This document shows, in pieces, positions 40,323 through 49,433 of a stretch of 64,000 nt of DNA. The position numbers were made by a program, and so were the translations under genes. Position 1 is the stretch's first letter, and each line of letters opens with the position of its first letter. The notes below the pieces were generated by a model. The model worked only from the letters and a program-made list of their open reading frames with translations, was not told where the DNA came from and searched no databases. This DNA comes from Streptomyces sp. 11x1 (lineage in GTDB: Bacteria > Actinomycetota > Actinomycetes > Streptomycetales > Streptomycetaceae): positions 4,489,001 to 4,553,000 of the forward strand of contig NZ_CP122458.1 in the NCBI RefSeq assembly GCF_032598905.1, given 5' to 3'.

Positions 40323-42728
40323 CTACGAAACCACCGCTGGATCAGCCGACTTGGCCACCCGCTCGGGGTTGCCTTCGTCACCCACCGCGATCCCGCGCCG
40401 CTTGGACACGTACACCGCGCCGACGATGACGGCGATGGAGGCCACCGCGATGGCGACCCGCAGCGCGACGCTCTTGTCCTCGCCGTAGCTGAACTGGACG
40501 ACCGCGGGCGCGATGAGCAGCGCGACGAGGTTCATCACCTTCAGCAGCGGGTTGATGGCCGGCCCCGCCGTGTCCTTGAACGGGTCGCCGACCGTGTCGC
40601 CGATGACGGTCGCGGCATGGGCCTCGCTGCCCTTGCCGCCGTGATGGCCGTCCTCGACGAGCTTCTTGGCGTTGTCCCACGCGCCACCGGAGTTGGCGAG
40701 GAACACCGCCATCAGCGTCCCGGTCCCGATCGCGCCGGCGAGATACGCGCCGAGCGCGCCGACCCCGAGCGTGAACCCGATCGCGATGGGCGCCATGACC
40801 GCGAGCAGACCGGGCGTGGCCAGCTCTCGCAGGGCGTCCTTGGTGCAGATGTCGACGACCCGGCCGTACTCGGGCTTCTCGCTGTAGTCCATGATGCCGG
40901 GGTGCTCGCGGAACTGCCGCCGCACCTCGTAGACCACCGAACCGGCCGACCGCGCGACCGCGTTGATCGCCAGCCCCGAGAAGAGGAAGACGACCGCGGC
41001 GCCCGCGACGAGCCCGACCAGGTTGTTGGGCTGCGAGATGTCCATCATCAGGTTCATGGGCGCGCCTTCGCCGGAGACCTTCTCGCCGACGTCGTTCGCG
41101 GCCGTGAGGATCGCGTCGCGGTACGAGCCGAAGAGCGCGGCGGCCGCGAGGACGGCCGTGGCGATGGCGATGCCCTTGGTGATGGCCTTGGTGGTGTTGC
41201 CGACGGCGTCCAGGTCGGTGAGCACCTGCGCGCCCGCGCCCTCGACGTCGCCGGACATCTCGGCGATGCCCTGCGCGTTGTCGGAGACCGGCCCGAACGT
41301 GTCCATGGCGACGATGACGCCGACCGTGGTGAGCAGACCGGTGCCGGCCAGCGCCACCGCGAACAGCGCGAGCATGATCGACGTGCCGCCGAGCAGGAAC
41401 GCCCCGTACACACCGAGGCCGATCAACAGGGCGGTGTAGACGGCCGATTCGAGACCGATGGAGATACCGGCGAGGACGACGGTGGCCGCGCCGGTCAGCG
41501 AGCTCTTGCCGATGTCCCGTACGGGACGCCGGGTGGTCTCGGTGAAGTAGCCGGTCAGTTGCTGGATCAGCGCGGCCAGCACGATGCCGATGGCCACCGC
41601 GACGACCGCGAGGACCCGCGGATCGCCGGCATGGCCCTGGATCGCCGTGTCCGTGACCCCGTCGAGGTCGGCGTACGACGAGGGCAGATAGGCGTAGACG
41701 GCGATGGCGACGAGCACCAGCGAGATCACCGCGGAGATGAAGAACCCGCGGTTGATGGCGGACATCCCGCTGCGGTCGGTGCGACGGGGTGCCACCGCGA
41801 AGATGCCGATCATCGCGGTGAGTACGCCGATCGCGGGCACGATCAGCGGGAACGCGAGCCCTGAGTCGCCGAACGCGGCCTTGCCGAGGATCAGCGCGGC
41901 GACGAGCGTCACGGCGTACGACTCGAAGAGGTCGGCCGCCATGCCCGCGCAGTCGCCGACGTTGTCGCCCACGTTGTCGGCGATGGTCGCGGCATTGCGC
42001 GGGTCGTCCTCCGGAATGCCCTGCTCGACCTTGCCGACCAGGTCGGCGCCGACGTCGGCGGCCTTGGTGAAGATGCCGCCGCCGACCCTCATGAACATGG
42101 CGATGAGCGCGGCCCCGAGGCCGAAGCCCTCCAGCACCTTGGGCGCGTCGGCCGCGTAGACGAGGACCACGCAGGACGCGCCGAGGAGGCCGAGCCCCAC
42201 CGTGAACATGCCGACGACGCCGCCGGTGCGAAATGCGATCTTCATCGCCTTGTGCGAGACGGCGGTGAGATCCTTTTCCGGCTCGCCTTCCGCCGGTGTA
42301 GCTTCCCGGGCCGCCGCGGCGACGCGCACATTGCTGCGCACGGCGAGCCACATACCGATATAGCCGGTGGCCGCCGAGAACGCCGCGCCGATCAAGAAGA
42401 ACACCGATCGCCCGGCGCGCTGATTCCAGTCGTCCGCGGGCAGCAGCATGAGCAGGAAGAACACGACGACGGCGAATACGCCGAGCGTGCGCAACTGCCG
42501 TGCCAGATAGGCGTTCGCGCCTTCCTGGATGGCCGTCGCGATCTTCTTCATGCTGTCGGTGCCCTCACCCGCCGCGAGCACCTGGCGCACCAGGACCCCG
42601 GCGACGACGAGTGCTGCCAGGGCCACGACACCGATCACCATGACGATGATCCGGTTGTCGTCGGTGAGCACCGCGGCTGCGAAGTTCGCGGTGTGGTCAA
42701 ACCTTTGAGGGGTAGAAAGCCCCGCCAT
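40323..42728 (-). CDS. hppA: Membrane-bound proton-translocating pyrophosphatase
   Basis: An 801-residue protein with about 16 membrane helices, the normal size for bacterial H+-PPases. Visible signatures are DVGADLVGKVEQGIPEDDPRN (pyrophosphate- and Mg-binding acids), DNVGDNVGDCAGMAADLFE, and AATVIGDTVGDPFKDTAGPA near the end. It pumps protons with pyrophosphate hydrolysis. In GNTTKAITKG the position after TK that separates K+-dependent from K+-independent enzymes reads A, and I would expect a K+-dependent class unless the second marker says otherwise; this needs alignment. AAGGAGG sits ideally before ATG 42728. Confidence 0.95.
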   Translation of the reverse strand: MAGLSTPQRFDHTANFAAAVLTDDNRIIVMVIGVVALAALVVAGVLVRQVLAAGEGTDSMKKIATAIQEGANAYLARQLRTLGVFAVVVFFLLMLLPADDWNQRAGRSVFFLIGAAFSAATGYIGMWLAVRSNVRVAAAAREATPAEGEPEKDLTAVSHKAMKIAFRTGGVVGMFTVGLGLLGASCVVLVYAADAPKVLEGFGLGAALIAMFMRVGGGIFTKAADVGADLVGKVEQGIPEDDPRNAATIADNVGDNVGDCAGMAADLFESYAVTLVAALILGKAAFGDSGLAFPLIVPAIGVLTAMIGIFAVAPRRTDRSGMSAINRGFFISAVISLVLVAIAVYAYLPSSYADLDGVTDTAIQGHAGDPRVLAVVAVAIGIVLAALIQQLTGYFTETTRRPVRDIGKSSLTGAATVVLAGISIGLESAVYTALLIGLGVYGAFLLGGTSIMLALFAVALAGTGLLTTVGVIVAMDTFGPVSDNAQGIAEMSGDVEGAGAQVLTDLDAVGNTTKAITKGIAIATAVLAAAALFGSYRDAILTAANDVGEKVSGEGAPMNLMMDISQPNNLVGLVAGAAVVFLFSGLAINAVARSAGSVVYEVRRQFREHPGIMDYSEKPEYGRVVDICTKDALRELATPGLLAVMAPIAIGFTLGVGALGAYLAGAIGTGTLMAVFLANSGGAWDNAKKLVEDGHHGGKGSEAHAATVIGDTVGDPFKDTAGPAINPLLKVMNLVALLIAPAVVQFSYGEDKSVALRVAIAVASIAVIVGAVYVSKRRGIAVGDEGNPERVAKSADPAVVS

Positions 42729-42991
42729 TCGTCCTCCTTGACGCTTGGGCTGAGCTCAAGATGTGGACGGATTCTAGGGAGGTGAACCTGATCAAAACAG
42801 TGCGCGGGAAACAGAATTGGCCTTCACATGCTCTTCAGCAAATGATCCGGACCCGACCACGCTACTCGAAAGAAGTAACGCCTCAAAGGCATTGACACTT
42901 GATCAATTATCACGCGAATGATCGTGAATCCCTTCACGAATTCCGGTGTTCCGATGAACAATGATCGGAACAAATTGCCGGAAAAACACGA
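42729..42991. promoter_or_regulatory. AT-rich upstream region of hppA, no gene
   Basis: About 260 bp, clearly AT-richer than the surroundings. On the minus strand TAGAAT lies about 50 bp upstream of the hppA start as a possible -10, with TGTTTT 17 bp further up. On the plus strand a perfect TTGACA is followed by ATTATCA; no gene in that direction starts here. No open frame is supported. Confidence 0.4.
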
Positions 42992-43014
42992 AGGGCCCTG
43001 CTCAGCAGGGCCCT
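42992..43014 (-). terminator. Terminator after the anti-sigma-like gene
   Basis: AGGGCCCTGC and GCAGGGCCCT form a perfect 10-bp stem with a TCA loop, about 33 bp after the stop at 43048. It ends the bldG operon. Confidence 0.85.
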
Positions 43015-43047
43015 CGCGGTACTACTTGAAACTGGGAGGATGCACGG

Positions 43048-43479
43048 TCAGAGCACGACCGCGACCGACGGCGTCGTCGGCCAGGTCATGCGGATCAGGC
43101 CGCCGTTCTCGCCGGCGGACACCTCCACGTCGTCGACGAGGCCGCTGATGACCGCGAGCCCCATGTCGTCCTCCTCGACTTCGGCGTCCGCCTCCCCGGC
43201 ACCCGATGACCGGTCACCGGGGACGGCGTGCGGCGCCTCGTCGCCCACCTCGATGGAGAACTGCTTCTCCTCCTCGATCAGCAACACCCGCACCGGCGCC
43301 GAGATACCGCTGCTCTGATGCAGTCCGACGGCACGGGTGCACGCCTCGCCGACGGCCAGCCTGACCTCGTCGAGGACGGCCTCGTCCACTCCGGCCCTGC
43401 GCGCCACCGCTGCCGCCACCAGTCGGGCGGTCCTGACGTGCTCGGGCAGCGCGCTGAAGCGGAGTTCAACGGTGGCCAT
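43048..43479 (-). CDS. GHKL ATP-binding protein, anti-sigma-factor-like (RsbW family), partner of BldG
   Basis: A 143-residue protein with an HATPase fold. The N-box region DEVRLAVGEACTRAVG has R where the magnesium-coordinating asparagine usually is, and the G1-type DDMGLAVISGLVDDVEV follows. An acidic loop (AGEADAEVEEDD) is inserted before it. Because the gene follows bldG in the same operon, it should bind BldG and sigma factors in a partner-switching system. The replaced asparagine raises the question whether it still phosphorylates BldG, or whether another kinase does. Confidence 0.88.
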   Translation of the reverse strand: MATVELRFSALPEHVRTARLVAAAVARRAGVDEAVLDEVRLAVGEACTRAVGLHQSSGISAPVRVLLIEEEKQFSIEVGDEAPHAVPGDRSSGAGEADAEVEEDDMGLAVISGLVDDVEVSAGENGGLIRMTWPTTPSVAVVL

Positions 43480-43586
43480 GCATCCCCCTCGGAACTACGG
43501 GCGTGCTGTCGGAAGGCCGGACCGCACGGGCCCGGTCCTCCTCACTTGTCTGTGGCCGTCCGGGCACGGGGCCCGGACGGACGTGA

Positions 43587-43928
43587 TCAGTCAGTGGCCG
43601 CCACCGCTTCGTCGACCGAGGTGTGGATGGGGAACACCTTGGTCAGACCGGTGATGCGGAAGATCTTCAAAATGCGCTCCTGGTTGCACACCAGGCGCAG
43701 CGAGCCCTCATGGGCCCGTACTCGCTTCAGGCCGCCCACCAGTACGCCGAGCCCGGTGGAGTCGAGGAAGTCGACGCCCTCCATGTCGACGACGAGGTGA
43801 AAACTCCCGTCGTTGACCAGCTCGACCAGCTGCTCACGCAGCTTGGGCGCGGTATAAACGTCGATTTCGCCACCGACCTCGACGACCGTACGATCGCCGA
43901 CGGTACGGGTCGACAGGGACAGGTCCAC
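43587..43928 (-). CDS. bldG: Anti-sigma factor antagonist BldG
   Basis: A 113-residue STAS protein. [20 protein letters not shown] and [15 protein letters not shown] match BldG, with Ser57 as the phosphorylation site. BldG controls aerial growth, antibiotic production and stress response in Streptomyces by sequestering anti-sigma factors. The GTG start has GGAGG 5 bp upstream. It is divergent from the helicase gene and precedes the anti-sigma-like gene by about 107 bp. Its presence and order strongly support assignment to Streptomyces. Confidence 0.97.
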   Translation of the reverse strand: MDLSLSTRTVGDRTVVEVGGEIDVYTAPKLREQLVELVNDGSFHLVVDMEGVDFLDSTGLGVLVGGLKRVRAHEGSLRLVCNQERILKIFRITGLTKVFPIHTSVDEAVAATD

Positions 43929-44011
43929 GGATCCTCCAGCACCTTGCTATCGAGCGTTCGCCCCTCGGGACACCTCGGCTTGAAAGCCCCCGGGACGGTT
44001 CGCCAGCCGCG

Positions 44012-46486
44012 ATGGCATTCAATCACTTACCGGCAGGCGTGCACGACGCCTTGGCTCCATTGTCCGTCACGCCGGTGACACACTCGATGCCGATGGCCAA
44101 GAATCACCGATCCGATCGAACCCCGACGGACACCGCCTCCAGCCCCTCGCCGGGCACCGTCCTGGACCGGCTCGCCTCGGGGCCGAGCCGGGCTTCGCGC
44201 ATCACTCATACGGAGCATGTGCCCCCACGTGCGGGTCGCCATGCCGTCTGGCCCGACCGGATCCGGCCGGAAGTGGTCGCCGCCGTACAGACCGCCGGAA
44301 TCGAACATCCCTGGGCCCACCAGGCACGCGTCGCCGAGCACGCGCTGGACGGCGAATCGGTCGTGGTCGCCACCGGCACCGCCTCCGGCAAGTCGCTGGC
44401 GTACCTCGTCCCGGTCCTCTCCCGCCTCCTGGACGGCTCCGAGGCCCCCAACGGCCGTGGCGCGACCACGCTCTACCTGGCCCCCACCAAGGCCCTCGCG
44501 GCGGATCAGTGCCGAGCCGTGAAGGAACTTTCACAACCTCTCGGAAACGCCGTACGCCCCGCCGTGTACGACGGCGACACCCCCGTCGAGGAACGCGAGT
44601 GGGTCCGCCAGTACGCCAACTACGTCCTCACCAACCCCGACATGCTGCACCGGGGCATCCTCCCCTCCCACCCCCGCTGGTCCTCCTTCCTGCGCGCCCT
44701 GAAGTACGTCGTCATCGACGAGTGCCACACCTACCGGGGCGTCTTCGGCTCCCATGTCGCCCAGGTGCTCCGGCGCCTGCGCCGCCTGTGCGCCCGCTAC
44801 GGCGCCGAGCCCGTCTTCCTCCTCGCCTCCGCCACCGCCGCCGAGCCCTCGGTCGCCGCCCACCGCCTCACCGGAGTCCCGGTCACCGAGGTCGCGGACG
44901 ACGCCTCACCCCGAGGCGAACTGGTGTTCGCCCTCTGGGAACCCCCGCTCACCGAGCTGCACGGCGAGAAGGGCGCGCCGGTACGCCGCACGGCCACCGC
45001 CGAGACCGCCGACCTGCTCACCGACCTCACCGTCCAGGGCGTCCGCTCGGTCGCCTTCGTCCGCTCCCGGCGCGGCGCGGAGCTGATCTCCGTGATCGCC
45101 CAGGAACGCCTCGCCGAGGTGGACCGCTCCCTTTCCCGCCGCGTCGCCGCTTACCGCGGCGGCTACCTCCCCGAGGAACGCCGCGCCCTCGAACGCGCCC
45201 TCCACTCCGGCGAGCTCCTCGGCCTCGCCGCCACCACCGCCCTCGAACTCGGCGTCGACATCTCCGGCCTCGACGCCGTCCTCATCGCCGGCTACCCCGG
45301 CACCCGCGCCTCCCTGTGGCAGCAGGCCGGGCGCGCCGGACGCTCCGGCCAGGGCGCCCTCGCCGTCCTGATCGCCCGCGACGACCCGCTGGACACCTTC
45401 CTGGTCCACCACCCCGAGGCCCTGTTCGACCGACCGGTGGAATCGACCGTCCTCGACCCCGACAACCCGTACGTCCTCGCCCCCCACCTCTGCGCCGCGG
45501 CCGCGGAGCTGCCCCTCACCGACGAGGACCTCGTCCTGTTCGGCCCCGCCTGCGAGGACCTCCTGCCGCAGCTGGAGGCGGCGAAACTGCTCCGCCGCCG
45601 GGCCAAGGCCTGGCACTGGACCCGCCGCGAACGCGCCGCCGACCTGGCCGACATCCGGGGCCAGGGCGGTCGCCCCGTCCAGGTCGTCGAGACCGGCACC
45701 GGCCGGCTCCTCGGCACGGTCGACGCGGGCGCCGCCCACACCACCGTCCACGAGGGCGCGGTCCATCTGCACCAGGGCCGCACCTACCTGGTCCGCGAAC
45801 TGGACCTGGAGGACTCCGTCGCTCTCGTCCAACAAGCCGACCCGCCCTATTCGACGGTCGCCCGCGACACCACCGCCATTTCCGTCCTGGAGACCGACAC
45901 CGAAGTCCCCTGGGGCGACGGCCGCTTGTGCTACGGCTCCGTCGAAGTCACCAACCAGGTCGTCTCGTTCCTCCGCCGCCGCCTCATCACCGGCGAGGTG
46001 CTCGGCGAATCCAGACTCGACCTCCCTCCTCGTACGCTGCGCACCCGCGCCGTCTGGTGGACCGTCACCGAGGACCAGCTCGACGCGGCCCGGATCAACC
46101 CCGAGATCCTCGGCGGCGCCCTGCACGCCGCCGAGCACGCCTCGATCGGCATGCTTCCCCTCTTCGCGACCTGCGACCGCTGGGACATCGGCGGTGTCTC
46201 GGTCCCGCTCCACCCGGACACCCTGCTCCCGACGGTCTTCGTCTACGACGGCCACCCCGGCGGCGCCGGGTTCGCCGAGCGCGCCTTCCACACGGCCCGT
46301 GCCTGGCTCACCGCCACCCGCCAGGCCATCGCCTCCTGCGAGTGCGACGCCGGCTGCCCTTCCTGCATCCAGTCCCCCAAGTGCGGCAACGGCAACGAGC
46401 CGCTGCACAAACGGGGCGCCGTACGCCTCCTGACCGAGCTGCTGCGCACCGCGCCGGGGTCTCCGCCGGAGGGCCGGGTGCCTTAG
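44012..46486 (+). CDS. DEAD/DEAH-box helicase with DUF1998 zinc-binding C-terminus (YprA/Hrq1-like)
   Basis: An 824-residue SF2 helicase. Walker A is ATGTASGKS (120-128), Walker B is DECH in VVIDECHTYRG, motif III is LASATAA, and motif VI is QQAGRAGRSGQG. The C-terminal part has CECDAGCPSCIQSPKCGNGN, a four-cysteine zinc site of DUF1998, which is coupled to 3'-5' DNA unwinding in Hrq1-like helicases. It is divergent from bldG with an 83-bp gap. No clear ribosome site precedes ATG 44012; ATG 44087 is the alternative. In actinobacteria this helicase is usually next to the Tad genes, as it is here. Confidence 0.92.
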   Translation: MAFNHLPAGVHDALAPLSVTPVTHSMPMAKNHRSDRTPTDTASSPSPGTVLDRLASGPSRASRITHTEHVPPRAGRHAVWPDRIRPEVVAAVQTAGIEHPWAHQARVAEHALDGESVVVATGTASGKSLAYLVPVLSRLLDGSEAPNGRGATTLYLAPTKALAADQCRAVKELSQPLGNAVRPAVYDGDTPVEEREWVRQYANYVLTNPDMLHRGILPSHPRWSSFLRALKYVVIDECHTYRGVFGSHVAQVLRRLRRLCARYGAEPVFLLASATAAEPSVAAHRLTGVPVTEVADDASPRGELVFALWEPPLTELHGEKGAPVRRTATAETADLLTDLTVQGVRSVAFVRSRRGAELISVIAQERLAEVDRSLSRRVAAYRGGYLPEERRALERALHSGELLGLAATTALELGVDISGLDAVLIAGYPGTRASLWQQAGRAGRSGQGALAVLIARDDPLDTFLVHHPEALFDRPVESTVLDPDNPYVLAPHLCAAAAELPLTDEDLVLFGPACEDLLPQLEAAKLLRRRAKAWHWTRRERAADLADIRGQGGRPVQVVETGTGRLLGTVDAGAAHTTVHEGAVHLHQGRTYLVRELDLEDSVALVQQADPPYSTVARDTTAISVLETDTEVPWGDGRLCYGSVEVTNQVVSFLRRRLITGEVLGESRLDLPPRTLRTRAVWWTVTEDQLDAARINPEILGGALHAAEHASIGMLPLFATCDRWDIGGVSVPLHPDTLLPTVFVYDGHPGGAGFAERAFHTARAWLTATRQAIASCECDAGCPSCIQSPKCGNGNEPLHKRGAVRLLTELLRTAPGSPPEGRVP

Positions 46487-46529
46487 TGCTCGGGGGTGCC
46501 TATCCAGGAAGCCCGGGGTGCTGAGCGCC

Positions 46530-47024
46530 TCAGAGCTCGGGGGTGTCCGGGATCCGGCGGCTGCCGGTCGTGTGTGGCGGGTCGCGCGGCTCCACGCGCC
46601 CCTCGAGGGGCGCACCCGCGGGACCGTCCAGTGCGTTCGGTGGCCCCGCACGTGCCCTGGACTCGGCGGTGAGTGGGCCCATCGCCGAGGCGGCCGTGAC
46701 GTCCGAGATCTCTCCCTGGAGCTCACAGCGCACCAGTCGGCTGCCCTGGGCCTCCGTCACCCGTTCCGCGGTCGCGCAGGCCCCCTCGGCGCCCTTGGTC
46801 CAGTGGTCTGCCGCCGCGAGGGCCGCGAGGTCGGCCGCCCCCTCCGCCTGATGCCGGATCAGCACGGCCTGGCCGAAGGCGAGTACGCCACCGAACACCG
46901 CGCACAGCACCGCGATCGCCCCCACCGCCCAGACGGTCGCGGACCCTCTGTCCGAGCGAGCCCGCCGCTCCGAGACCGGACGGACGCCCCCGAACCGCCG
47001 GCCGAACCACGACAACGCGCTCAC
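46530..47024 (-). CDS. TadE-like pseudopilin (Rv3654c family)
   Basis: A 164-residue protein with a short basic N-terminus, then RGSATVWAVGAIAVLCAVFGGVLAFGQ, the N-terminal helix of Flp/Tad pseudopilins (GSAT is the usual cleavage region). After it is a Gly/Ala/Arg tail of low complexity. It is the last gene of the Tad operon, starts with GTG and overlaps the TadE-like gene by 4 bp. These proteins are thought to be minor pilins or assembly factors. Confidence 0.85.
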   Translation of the reverse strand: MSALSWFGRRFGGVRPVSERRARSDRGSATVWAVGAIAVLCAVFGGVLAFGQAVLIRHQAEGAADLAALAAADHWTKGAEGACATAERVTEAQGSRLVRCELQGEISDVTAASAMGPLTAESRARAGPPNALDGPAGAPLEGRVEPRDPPHTTGSRRIPDTPEL

Positions 47025-47410
47025 CCGCCCGCCTCCCCCACCGTCTCCTCCGCGAGAGCCACGGCCGCGTGGCTGAGGTCGAGGCCCAGTCCGTCCGGCC
47101 CCGGCGCGCGGGCCGAGACCACGACGCGTACGAGATCACCCTCGCGGCCCACGCGCACCTCCGCCCCGTCCGGCGCCGTCTTCCGCGCCGCCGCCTCGAC
47201 CGCCCCCGGCGGGTCCTGCCGGGCCGCCGCCCGCGCCCCGGCCCGGGCGGCGTCCACGACCTGGATCTGTGCGCAGGCGGCTAGCAGGGCCCACACGAGC
47301 GCAGTCGCGAACAGCAGCATCACGGGCAGGGCCATGGCCGCCTCCGCCGTCACGAACCCGCCGTCGGCGCCCAGTGCCGCGCGAAGCCGACGCGGCTCAC
47401 GCCCCGCCAT
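47021..47410 (-). CDS. TadE-like minor pilin
   Basis: A 129-residue protein. GGFVTAEAAMALPVMLLFATALVWALLA is the TadE helix with the G/F-V-T-A-E processing motif, and the glutamate after the cleavage site is conserved. It overlaps the DUF4244 gene by 14 bp at its start. It is exported across the membrane and may prime or adorn Flp-type fibres. Confidence 0.87.
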   Translation of the reverse strand: MAGREPRRLRAALGADGGFVTAEAAMALPVMLLFATALVWALLAACAQIQVVDAARAGARAAARQDPPGAVEAAARKTAPDGAEVRVGREGDLVRVVVSARAPGPDGLGLDLSHAAVALAEETVGEAGG

Positions 47411-47657
47411 TGAGGGCCCGCCCGACGATCTGCTGCAGCTCCGCCTGGACCTGTCCGCTGGTCACCACCTTGTACAGCACCGCGGCGAAGGCCACGGCCG
47501 CGATGATCCCCACCGCGTACTCGGAGGTCACCATCCCCGCGTCCCTCCGCGCCGCGCGCACCCGGCACAGCACGGCCGGCAACACCCGTACCCGCACCGT
47601 TTCCCGCACTGCTACCACAGCCCGCATCGCCTGTACTGCCTGTACTGCCTTGCGCAT
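47397..47657 (-). CDS. DUF4244 pilin-like protein (Flp-type major pilin candidate)
   Basis: An 86-residue protein. A basic Arg-rich N-terminus is followed by DAGMVTSEYAVGIIAAVAFAAVLYKVV and a short polar end with SGQVQAELQQIVGRAL. It has the G-x-x-T-x-E-Y pattern of Flp pilins, so it may be the structural subunit. ATG 47657 is selected because GGGGG lies 6 bp upstream; the longer frame begins without one. Confidence 0.83.
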   Translation of the reverse strand: MRKAVQAVQAMRAVVAVRETVRVRVLPAVLCRVRAARRDAGMVTSEYAVGIIAAVAFAAVLYKVVTSGQVQAELQQIVGRALNGGA

Positions 47658-47790
47658 CTCAACCCCCGTGAGGCTCTGTTCCGTTGACCACTCGTCTGTC
47701 TCGTCCGTCCGCTGATCACCGCGGTTCGTCGTCGCCCGCTTCCGGTCCGCCCTGGCGGCCCCCGCGCAACACCCGCCGGCGTCCGCCCCG

Positions 47791-48582
47791 TCACGGCCCA
47801 CCTCCTCCCAACAGCCCGTCCGCCAACCCGATGACCACCGGCAGGACACCCACCGCGATGAAGGCGGGCAGGAAGCACAGCCCCACCGGTGCGGTGACCA
47901 TCACGGCGGCCCGGCGGGCCCGCTCCGTCGCCGAGCGGCCCCGTTCGGCGCGGGCCTCGGCGGCCAGGCGGGCGACCGGTGAGGCCGCCGGTACCCCTGA
48001 CTCGTCGGCGCGCTCCAGCAGCCGCGCCAGGGCTCCGGCGCCGGGCAGCGCCGCCAACGAGCGCCACGCTTCGGCCGGTTCTCCGCCGAGCCGCGCTTCC
48101 GCCGCCCCTCTGGCCAGCCGTTCGCCCACCGGTCCGCCGAGGGCCTCGCCCACGGCCTGCGCGGCCGCCACCGGGCTCGCCCCGGCCGTGATGCAGGCGG
48201 CCAGCAGGTCGGCCGCGAGAGGCAGTTGACGTGCCGCCGCGGCGAGGTCGTGCTCCTCGCCCGGTTCGCCGCCCGCGCGCCGCGCCCTCCTCAGCCACTG
48301 CCAGGCCCCGGCCCCGGCAGCCAGCCCCAGTAGCAGGCCGACGAGTCCGCCGACGAGCACCCACCCGGCGCAGACCGCGCCGACGACCGGCAGCCATCGC
48401 CGTACGGCCCCCTGCGTCCAGAGGTTCCGCCGGGGCGGCTCGGCCACCAGAGCGAGCACCGTGGTCAGCCGGGCGCGCAGCCTTCGCCGGTGTCGCGCGG
48501 AGTCGAGCGCCCGGACCAGCCACCACAGCCCCACGATCACGGCGACGGTCACCCCCAGCCTGTGGACAAGCTCCCCGCTCAC
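47791..48582 (-). CDS. Tad platform protein (type II secretion system F family, TadC-like)
   Basis: A 263-residue membrane protein. It has four hydrophobic segments: two near the N-terminus (VTVAVIVGLWWLV, GAVCAGWVLVGGLVGLLLGLA) and two at the C-terminus around APVGLCFLPAFIAVGVLPVV. A cytoplasmic T2SSF domain lies between them (LAAAARQLPLAADLLAACITAGAS). It starts with GTG overlapping the TadB-like gene (GTGA). It forms the inner-membrane platform to which the ATPase couples. Confidence 0.88.
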   Translation of the reverse strand: MSGELVHRLGVTVAVIVGLWWLVRALDSARHRRRLRARLTTVLALVAEPPRRNLWTQGAVRRWLPVVGAVCAGWVLVGGLVGLLLGLAAGAGAWQWLRRARRAGGEPGEEHDLAAAARQLPLAADLLAACITAGASPVAAAQAVGEALGGPVGERLARGAAEARLGGEPAEAWRSLAALPGAGALARLLERADESGVPAASPVARLAAEARAERGRSATERARRAAVMVTAPVGLCFLPAFIAVGVLPVVIGLADGLLGGGGP

Positions 48583-49433
48583 GCCGTCTCAGCTCCCCGC
48601 ACGATCCGCAGCGCCCACCACAGGCCCGCGCCCTCCAGCACGGCCCCGACGAGCAGACAGCCCATCCCCGCCGTGCTGTGCAGCACCACGTGCAGGGGAT
48701 TGGCGCCGAGCGCGGTCCCCAGCAGCAGGCCCAGCACCGGGAGCCCGGCCAGCATCACAGCCGTCGAGCGCGCGCCGGCCAACTGGGCACGCAGGTCCGC
48801 CCGCTGGTCACGCTCGGCGCGCAGAGCGCCCTCCAGCCGGTCGAGCCCGGCGGCCAGGCCCGCGCCCCGGTCGACGGCCACCCGCCAGCACGCGGCGAGC
48901 CCCGACAACCCCTCGGCACCGGGCTGCCGCGCCGCGTCCACCAGGGCACCCGGCACGTCCCCGCCGAAGCGGGCCACCGCCAGCACCACGGCATGGGACT
49001 CGCCCAGTCCGGCGGAGTCCCGCGCGGCCAGCGTCAACGCCTCGCCCGGCTGTCGCCCGGCCCGCACCTCCCCCGCGAGCGACGCGCACAGCGCGACCAC
49101 GGCGTCGCACCGCCGCTCCCGGACCCTGCGTTCCTCCTCCGCCCGCCGCACCAGCCTCAGCAACGGAACCCCGGCCGCTCCCGCGACGACCGGCAGCACC
49201 GACGCCCCGAGCACCGCGATCACCAACCCGGCCACCGGCGCCCACCACTCGGCCCCCAGCGCCCGCACCCGGCCGACGACCCGTTTCCATCGCGGCGGCC
49301 CCACCACCGCGCCACCCGGCAACAACGACCGCGCCCGCCGCACCCCCGCGCCCCGCCCCTCGTCCGACATCCAGGCCGCGGCCCCGGCACACATCACGGC
49401 CACCACCCCCGAGATCTCCCCGACCCCTGTCAC
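48579..49433 (-). CDS. Tad platform protein (type II secretion system F family, TadB-like)
   Basis: A 284-residue membrane protein with the same T2SSF domain layout. The hydrophobic segments near the N-terminus are ISGVVAVMCAGAAAWM and WAPVAGLVIAVLGASVLPVV, the cytoplasmic domain has VVALCASLAGEVRAGRQPGEAL, and the last two helices contain MLAGLPVLGLLLGTALG. It starts with GTG overlapping the TadA gene by 4 bp. With the TadC-like protein it should form the platform pair. Confidence 0.88.
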   Translation of the reverse strand: MTGVGEISGVVAVMCAGAAAWMSDEGRGAGVRRARSLLPGGAVVGPPRWKRVVGRVRALGAEWWAPVAGLVIAVLGASVLPVVAGAAGVPLLRLVRRAEEERRVRERRCDAVVALCASLAGEVRAGRQPGEALTLAARDSAGLGESHAVVLAVARFGGDVPGALVDAARQPGAEGLSGLAACWRVAVDRGAGLAAGLDRLEGALRAERDQRADLRAQLAGARSTAVMLAGLPVLGLLLGTALGANPLHVVLHSTAGMGCLLVGAVLEGAGLWWALRIVRGAETA

